Assembly (NCBI GenBank): GCA_039817825.1
Contig: JBCBVA010000015.1
Location: forward strand, 1 to 47,656
Source: PCC-7336 sp039817825
Lineage (GTDB): Bacteria; Cyanobacteriota; Cyanobacteriia; Thermostichales; PCC-7336
Reading direction: 5' to 3'
DNA length: 47,656 nt
This document shows positions 42,620-47,656 of the stretch, in pieces (within the stretch, counting starts at the first letter, position 1; each line of letters opens with the position of its first letter). The position numbers and the translations under genes are program-made. The notes under the pieces are model-generated. The model saw only the letters and a list, made by a program, of their open reading frames with translations, was not told the DNA's origin and made no database searches.

Positions 42620-43312
42620 CTATTCCAGCAACTGCGCTTTATCCATCCAAATGGCTTTGGGCTTCGACCAATCCAACATCTGTGTATTGCGGTATGTCAG
42701 CCAGACGATGGCGCTGAGCACTACCATCTCGCCAAAGTCCTCGATGGCATCCAGTATCGCTCGAGTGGATGAGGCTTCTTCGCTAAATTGATCTCCGACA
42801 AAGTCTAGACCGACTCCTAGCAGGGCAAACACCGACAGTGCCACAATCATTTCGAAGGCAAACTTTCGCTCGTAAATGCTGCGAAACCTGACAAACTCAT
42901 ACAAGATAAACAGCAGCGGTGGTAAGCAAGCGAAACCGACAAATAACACTTCCGCTACAGGCTCGGATACGTTGAGAGATGCTGCGAGCGATTGACCAAT
43001 GCCTTCGTGAAGTACCAAGGCATCATCTGCCAAAATCAAGGTAAAGAGAACTCCAAATGCGCAGTAAAACCACCTGCGAAATAGGGAGTAGAGATAGAAC
43101 GAGGCGATTGCTACGTACCCGAGTTTGACGTATTGAAACCACTCGGCGTAGCTCGAATCTCGAGCAATCGACCACACGTCTGAAAGAGACAGCACGTTGG
43201 TTTCCCGCAACAGGTGAAAAGCTAGGAAGAAAAAGTCAACTGCCAGCAGTACGACCAAAATGCTCAGTCCTACAATCGGCTTCAAAGAGGGGTGTCCGCT
43301 AGTGAAACGCAT
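42620..43312 (-). CDS. multi-pass membrane protein, unknown function
   Basis: A 230-residue integral membrane protein with six or more hydrophobic segments, beginning MRFTSGHPSLKPIVGLSILV. Landmarks are the helix GLSILVVLLAVDFFFLAFHL, VKLGYVAIASFYLYSLFRRW, a helix with ILADDALVLHEGIGQSLAAS carrying Asp-Asp and His-Glu pairs inside or beside the membrane, and VEYMD-like acidic residues near the last helix (LDAIEDFGEMVVLSAIVWLT). Buried acidic and His residues could form a metal or proton site, but I do not recognise the family. ATG 43312 is preferred because of AGG seven bases upstream; the longer frame adds 64 residues with no membrane or family character. It is followed by the repeat array. 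Confidence 0.72.
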   Translation of the reverse strand: MRFTSGHPSLKPIVGLSILVVLLAVDFFFLAFHLLRETNVLSLSDVWSIARDSSYAEWFQYVKLGYVAIASFYLYSLFRRWFYCAFGVLFTLILADDALVLHEGIGQSLAASLNVSEPVAEVLFVGFACLPPLLFILYEFVRFRSIYERKFAFEMIVALSVFALLGVGLDFVGDQFSEEASSTRAILDAIEDFGEMVVLSAIVWLTYRNTQMLDWSKPKAIWMDKAQLLE

Positions 43313-43612
43313 AACCTTACCTGCTTGATATGTGTGGCACTGGGTTGAGCCGAAAGCGTTACCAATGTCCCACTGCTCCAGAGGTGAGACTGAAGGACAA
43401 GGACTCTCTTCGTAGAGGTGAAAGATAAAATTTATACGACTACTTAAGTGTGAATTTATTACTTTTAAAAAAGGTATTGAGAAAAAATAAAAAGGCTTAA
43501 GCAAAGTATAGCGATCGACGGCAAATTCTGTCAGTAAGATGGCAAAGCTTTATGGGAGTGAGGCGATGTTCTGGGATTAAACAACGCGTTCACTGATTGC
43601 TGGAAGTAAGGC
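43313..43612. other. intergenic
   Basis: About 300 bases, AT-rich between 43425 and 43500 (likely promoter of the membrane-protein gene). No gene or RNA is seen. Confidence 0.45.
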
Positions 43613-45385
43613 TTATTCCGTCAGGTGCTGTTGGATGCAAGAGGCGTCTAAGACCTGGTGTGAGCTGATATCTAAAACCGTACAAGTGCTGGCTAGGGTG
43701 CTCAATATGGGGGGAGCGGCTGCATGGAGGTTGGCTTCAGCGTCTTGGGTGGCCGGTTGATACTGCTGCAGCCATCGATTGTTGTGGAGTGCTTCACTGT
43801 TGAAGGTGGTGCGAGCGAGTATCCAGAAGTCGATATTGTAGGTGGCGATCGCGTCTAACACCGGTTGACTCTCCAGGCTGTACTGGGCCGTAATCAAGTC
43901 AGTGGCTCGCTGGTGAATTTGGCGGTAATAGCCCGTGTGATATGGAATCGCAAATTCGCGATCGACGAGTACAGAACGGTGGGCAAAGGTGGCGATGAAG
44001 CTGCCTTCGTCTCCCAGGCTGGCAATCGCAATATCTTCGGGCTGAGCTCGGAAGAATTCATATAACTCGGGGTGGTGACCGACAGTGTAGCGCGCGAAGG
44101 GAAAGCCCGGAGCTAGTAACGGGTACCCCAGCAGTAAGGCTGAGAGCAGTATCGTAACCAAGCTTGCAGGCCAGGAGCGAATGGTAGAGCTGGTTTGACT
44201 GACGACCCTCCAAGCTGCATCGATGAGGGTTGCGATCGCTAGTCCTGCACACATCGCCAGCACCAATCGGAGGGGGTGTTCGGTGAAACGGCTCGGCAGG
44301 TAGAGGGTGAAGAGAGTGGCGTGGGCGGCAGCAAACCAGAGCAAGCTGGCGATCGCTAGGCGAGGGAACCACCGGATTGCCCCCGCTCCTAGCACTCTCG
44401 ATACGTGCTGCATTAATGGAAATTGGCGGGGTAAGCACAGCAGTAGGGGAAAGACGAGCCCCAAAACGTGGGTGGCGGGGGTGAGAACGCTATTGATGCG
44501 GATGCCCCCTCGACCGTCTAGCCAAAACCGTGCTGGATCGTCATCGTAGAAAAACTGTGTCCGCCCCCCAGCCAGAAATTCCGGCATTGTTCTCGCGTCT
44601 GTCAGCGTTACAGTCGGTCCAAATGGGTGGGAGGACAGCAGAAAGGGCAACATGACAGCGACACACACTGCTATCCCGCTGAGGCACAAAACCCACAACC
44701 TGTGGGAGGACGTCAAGCGCCATCCACGTTGACTCCACTCCACCAAGCCCAGTAGCAACATGGCTGCAAACACCAGCACCAGTTGAGGATAAAACCAACT
44801 TTGTAGGGCGATCGCAATCCATAAAGGAATTAACCAGCCGCGCACCAGACAGTACAGCACGCTGAGAGCACAAATATAGACAAACGCCTTTGCGGTACCG
44901 GAGAACACGGCGTCCGTCATCCCAAGCGATTGACTGAGGAGTAACGAGCTACTGAACGCGGCTGCCGGGATCGGGAGGAGTTCTAGGGCCAGCAGGTACA
45001 TCAGGCCAGCATTAAGCACAAACAGCACTGGCGGAATTAACTTACTGGCCAGGATGGGAGATAGGCCTAACCCAGCGAGCATGCGGTAGACGGTGCTGTA
45101 GCCGCGCGGGGCGATTGACTGGTAGTAGTCGGCGATGAGATCGTTCGGAAACAGTTCAGGGTTGAGAAATCGCTGCATCCAAAACACGTGCTGGCGAGCG
45201 TCATCCTGGATGATATACGGCTGTTGAAATGCCTCCAGCCCACCCATCGCCGCAAAGCCTGCCGCGAACAGTAAGCTGGCTGCCAACCAGAATCGAACGT
45301 GCGGTAAGTCGAAGGTTTTCCCAGGCAAAAAAACATGGTGCCGTAGGTTCTCGACGCCGACCACTACAGGCACCTCGCGATCCAT
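43613..45385 (-). CDS. GT-C-like polytopic membrane protein (paralogue 1)
   Basis: A 590-residue membrane protein with about ten hydrophobic segments and a C-terminal extramembrane region of ~150 residues. Directly after the first helix, the first loop has IIQDDARQHVFWMQRF with Asp61-Asp62, followed by IADYYQSIAPRGY. An acidic pair in the first outer loop is a hallmark of GT-C glycosyltransferases that use lipid-linked sugars. A later loop (GGRTQFFYDDDPARFWLDGR) and the C-terminal CTVLDISSHQVLDASC are shared with the gene upstream. It begins 48 bases after the stop of the paralogue on the same strand, so the two form an operon. A glycosyltransferase role is inferred from topology and the DD motif. 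Confidence 0.78.
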   Translation of the reverse strand: MDREVPVVVGVENLRHHVFLPGKTFDLPHVRFWLAASLLFAAGFAAMGGLEAFQQPYIIQDDARQHVFWMQRFLNPELFPNDLIADYYQSIAPRGYSTVYRMLAGLGLSPILASKLIPPVLFVLNAGLMYLLALELLPIPAAAFSSSLLLSQSLGMTDAVFSGTAKAFVYICALSVLYCLVRGWLIPLWIAIALQSWFYPQLVLVFAAMLLLGLVEWSQRGWRLTSSHRLWVLCLSGIAVCVAVMLPFLLSSHPFGPTVTLTDARTMPEFLAGGRTQFFYDDDPARFWLDGRGGIRINSVLTPATHVLGLVFPLLLCLPRQFPLMQHVSRVLGAGAIRWFPRLAIASLLWFAAAHATLFTLYLPSRFTEHPLRLVLAMCAGLAIATLIDAAWRVVSQTSSTIRSWPASLVTILLSALLLGYPLLAPGFPFARYTVGHHPELYEFFRAQPEDIAIASLGDEGSFIATFAHRSVLVDREFAIPYHTGYYRQIHQRATDLITAQYSLESQPVLDAIATYNIDFWILARTTFNSEALHNNRWLQQYQPATQDAEANLHAAAPPILSTLASTCTVLDISSHQVLDASCIQQHLTE

Positions 45386-45433
45386 TGCTCTAGAGCTCGA
45401 ATCGCCAGTACTTTCATCTTCAAGTCACGGGAC

Positions 45434-47254
45434 TTATTGTGTCGCAATGGTGTCTAACTCCTGAAGGATGCAATCGCTTGATAACACTGAATGAGCGTTA
45501 TTTGAAAACACCTCGCAAGTGCTTGCAAGCTGTTGGATTAACGGTTGCTGTTCGCGTTCAAAACTGGCTACAACCTGCTGGTGTATGGGTTGAAACTGGG
45601 CAAGCCAACTGTTATCGGCTACGTTGGCAGCGGCAAATGACTGGCGATCGAGCAACCACAGATCGATCGTGTTCTGTTCGATGAATTGCCGTAACACTTC
45701 GGGAGATGAGCTGTACTGGGCTGCCATGGTCTCGCGGACTCGTCGACTGATTTCTCGGTAGTAGCCCACTTGGTAGGGCAAGGCAAACTCTTTGCCGACA
45801 AACACCGATCGCCGAGCCAAGCTAGGAATATTGCTGGATTCGTTGCTGAGGGTAGCGATTCGACTGGATTTGGGCTGGGTTTCTAGAAATTCGTATAAGT
45901 CGAGCTGGGTGGCTTGGGCGAAATACGTGACGGGAAAACTGGAAATTGTGGCGGGGTAACCCACGGTGACGATCGCGATGGACAGGGCGCAGAGTAGGGA
46001 GGCGATCGCTCGCGCAGTTGTCCCGGCTGTTGAGCCTGTACTCTTTCCAGATGACTGCTGGCTTAGGAGTGTAATGGTGTGATTCAGTAGCGCGTCGATC
46101 AGGATGCAAATGGCAATGCCTGCGGCAAGTGCAAACACGATGCGTAGGTAGTGGGAGGAATAGCGGCTGGGGAGATACAGCGTAAAGAGTAGGAGATGGG
46201 CTGCAAAATAGAGCCCCATAGAGGTACACAATAATCGCGCAATAAATCCCGATTTTTCCGTTAATGCTTGCACTAACGGGAACCGCTGGGGAAACCACAC
46301 CATGCCTAGCAGCCCCAGTCCAAAGAGGTGCGTTAGTGGAGTGAATATAGAGCTGAGCCGTAGGCCGCTACGGCCATTGAACCAGTAGTCATACCAGTCA
46401 TCGCTGAAAAAAGACGTGCGTCCGCCAGAATAAAACTCGGGCATGAGTTTGGCCTCTGCCGCCGAGATGGTCGGGCCGTATTCGTTTGTGCCGATGACGT
46501 AAGGCAACAGCACGCCCACAGAGACTGCCATACCTATCAGACCTACAACAATTGTGCGGCGATCGCCGTTCCAACGTCGTTTTTTCCAGTCCACCAACGC
46601 CAGTGCCATCACCCCTGCGGATACCAAGACTGTCGGAGGATAAAACCAGCTTTCGAGAATGAGGGCCAAGACGGTGCCCCACAGCGATCGCCGCAGCCAC
46701 ATGCAGGCAAACCCCAGAAACGCTACAAACACAAAGGCTTTCGGAGTACCGGAGAACACCATATCGCTGACCGCCAGAGATTGACTGAGCAGCAGGGACG
46801 AGAGAAAGGCGGCGCTGGGAATGGGGAATAGGGCCAGACTGGTCCAAAAGCTGAACGCGGCGGTCAATATAGCCAGGGCCACCGGCAGGAGTTTGTTGAA
46901 CAGCAACGGGTGTAGTCCAACTGCTGCAGCAATCCGGTAGAGGAGAGTGTATCCGGCGGGGGCAATGGATTGGTAGTAATCGGCGATGTAATCGTTCTGA
47001 AATAGCTCTGGATCGCTAAATTTTTGCAGCCAGAAGAGATGCTGACGAGCGTCATCGGGAATCACCCCCGGATCGCTGAACGCTTCGTGCATGCCCATGA
47101 GGCTGAAGGCAGTCGCAAACGCGATACTGGCCGCAAACCATATGGATAAGCGTTGCTTAACTTGTGCAGGAGAAGACTGTTTTTGGGGCTGACGATCCCT
47201 CGATTCTGGCTGGTTGGGGGCTGGCTGGTTGGGGAATCTGTAATCGGCTGGCAT
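45434..47254 (-). CDS. GT-C-like polytopic membrane protein (paralogue 2)
   Basis: A 606-residue paralogue of the gene at 43613-45385, sharing order and spacing of motifs: VIPDDARQHLFWLQKF with Asp67-Asp68, NDYIADYYQSIAPAGY, FSGTPKAFVFVAFLGF, ESWFYPPTVLVSAGV, GGRTSFFSDDWYDYWFNGRS, TLYLPSRYSSHYLRIVFALA, and a C-terminal extramembrane region with a Cys pair (CEVFSNNAHSVLSSDC). A Pro/Gln-rich cytoplasmic N-terminus of about 35 residues precedes helix 1. ATG 47254 has CAGG eight bases upstream; the open frame continues 116 codons further but the added part is basic and of non-coding character. A tandem duplication is the simplest origin. The two may add different sugars or work as a heterodimer. 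Confidence 0.78.
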   Translation of the reverse strand: MPADYRFPNQPAPNQPESRDRQPQKQSSPAQVKQRLSIWFAASIAFATAFSLMGMHEAFSDPGVIPDDARQHLFWLQKFSDPELFQNDYIADYYQSIAPAGYTLLYRIAAAVGLHPLLFNKLLPVALAILTAAFSFWTSLALFPIPSAAFLSSLLLSQSLAVSDMVFSGTPKAFVFVAFLGFACMWLRRSLWGTVLALILESWFYPPTVLVSAGVMALALVDWKKRRWNGDRRTIVVGLIGMAVSVGVLLPYVIGTNEYGPTISAAEAKLMPEFYSGGRTSFFSDDWYDYWFNGRSGLRLSSIFTPLTHLFGLGLLGMVWFPQRFPLVQALTEKSGFIARLLCTSMGLYFAAHLLLFTLYLPSRYSSHYLRIVFALAAGIAICILIDALLNHTITLLSQQSSGKSTGSTAGTTARAIASLLCALSIAIVTVGYPATISSFPVTYFAQATQLDLYEFLETQPKSSRIATLSNESSNIPSLARRSVFVGKEFALPYQVGYYREISRRVRETMAAQYSSSPEVLRQFIEQNTIDLWLLDRQSFAAANVADNSWLAQFQPIHQQVVASFEREQQPLIQQLASTCEVFSNNAHSVLSSDCILQELDTIATQ

Positions 47255-47656
47255 GCCCAACACCTGGCGAACCCGCTGCATACAGGTGATTGCAGTGTGG
47301 AGCAACGTCAAGCCTCGCGATCGACAAACCCTTCCCAGAATAGCGGTTGGCGGCTCTGCACTTGCACGAACCGATTTGCGAGTTGAATCTCTCTGGGTAC
47401 ATTCCCCGCTGCTCTGTGGCGGCTTTTTCGAGGTATGGTGCGCGCTGATAACAATCTGAAGAGTTTGCCGGTGCAGTCGTCCCCGAACTGATAAGGCGGC
47501 AATAGGATTGAGAGCAGCAGTTGTGTATATTGGGCGGCTGATTAGGAACTGATGGCGAGCGACGTCAGGCCTCAGAAGAGTGATTAATTGCAACAGCCTC
47601 AATCTGAACAGCTAAGGCTTTTCTGAGGGTGGGATACCCCGTCCGCTTGCGGCGGG
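47255..47656. other. upstream region of the GT-C-like pair, to window end
   Basis: About 400 bases with no supported gene. It should contain the promoter of the two-gene operon. The last 20 bases (47637-47656) can form a GC hairpin (CCCCGTCCGC with GCGGCGGG, one bulge), possibly part of a feature cut by the window edge. Confidence 0.4.

Overview
The window is a stretch of cyanobacterial chromosome. The HIP1 octamer GCGATCGC recurs throughout (for example 10333-10340, 11689-11696 and 12433-12440). Many genes belong to cyanobacterial families: a DUF4912 protein, a GH57 branching enzyme, an HHL1-like protein, a DevC-type permease, an acyl-ACP synthetase, and a RuvB with an N-terminal extension. 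No rRNA or tRNA gene, CRISPR array, phage module or intact insertion sequence was recognised. The species cannot be named from this alone.

Layout. 768-3904: DUF4912 protein and glycogen-branching enzyme (+). 4854-5537: DM13 lipoprotein (+). 5736-8271: ruvB and a family-2 glycosyltransferase (-). 9150-14239: HHL1-like protein, LuxR-type response regulator, NAD-dependent DNA ligase and an exported trypsin-like protease (+). 14236-15441: Lrp/AsnC regulator (-) divergent from a LysE-type exporter (+). 15613-20721: a small membrane protein, a cell-wall amidase, a response regulator with a degenerate PP2C-like output domain, and a one-helix hypothetical protein (all -). 21302-25117: fused 5-oxoprolinase (-). 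25956-26847: two small cyanobacterial proteins (+). 26887-34631: a minus-strand series reading acyl-ACP synthetase, PlsC-like acyltransferase, GPH sugar:cation symporter, NanE epimerase and exported FAD oxidoreductase. 34990-38991: orphan DevC permease (+), pseudopilin (-), CcdA (+), PPK2 (+). 39101-41200: a 51-residue SAP/Rho-N-like protein, an alpha/beta hydrolase and a His-rich exported protein (-). 41580-42395: IMPase-family phosphatase (+). 42620-47254: a membrane protein and two tandem paralogous GT-C-like membrane proteins (-).

Most genes are housekeeping or stand alone. The clearest functional grouping is MFS symporter - nanE - exported FAD oxidoreductase, which looks like an uptake and catabolic module for an amino sugar. 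Glycosyltransferase 2, the amidase and the two GT-C-like proteins point to cell-envelope work.

The main structure beyond genes is two families of about 100 bp, MITE-like, non-coding repeats. Family A has four copies, two of which bracket the 5-oxoprolinase gene. Family B has two full copies and fragments, with TA-beginning inverted ends; at two genes (devC-like and the DM13 lipoprotein) the TAG stop codon is also the first bases of a family B-type end. A 51-residue protein at 39101-39256 has its own ribosome binding site and terminator and shares its fold signature with the N-terminus of the DUF4912 protein.
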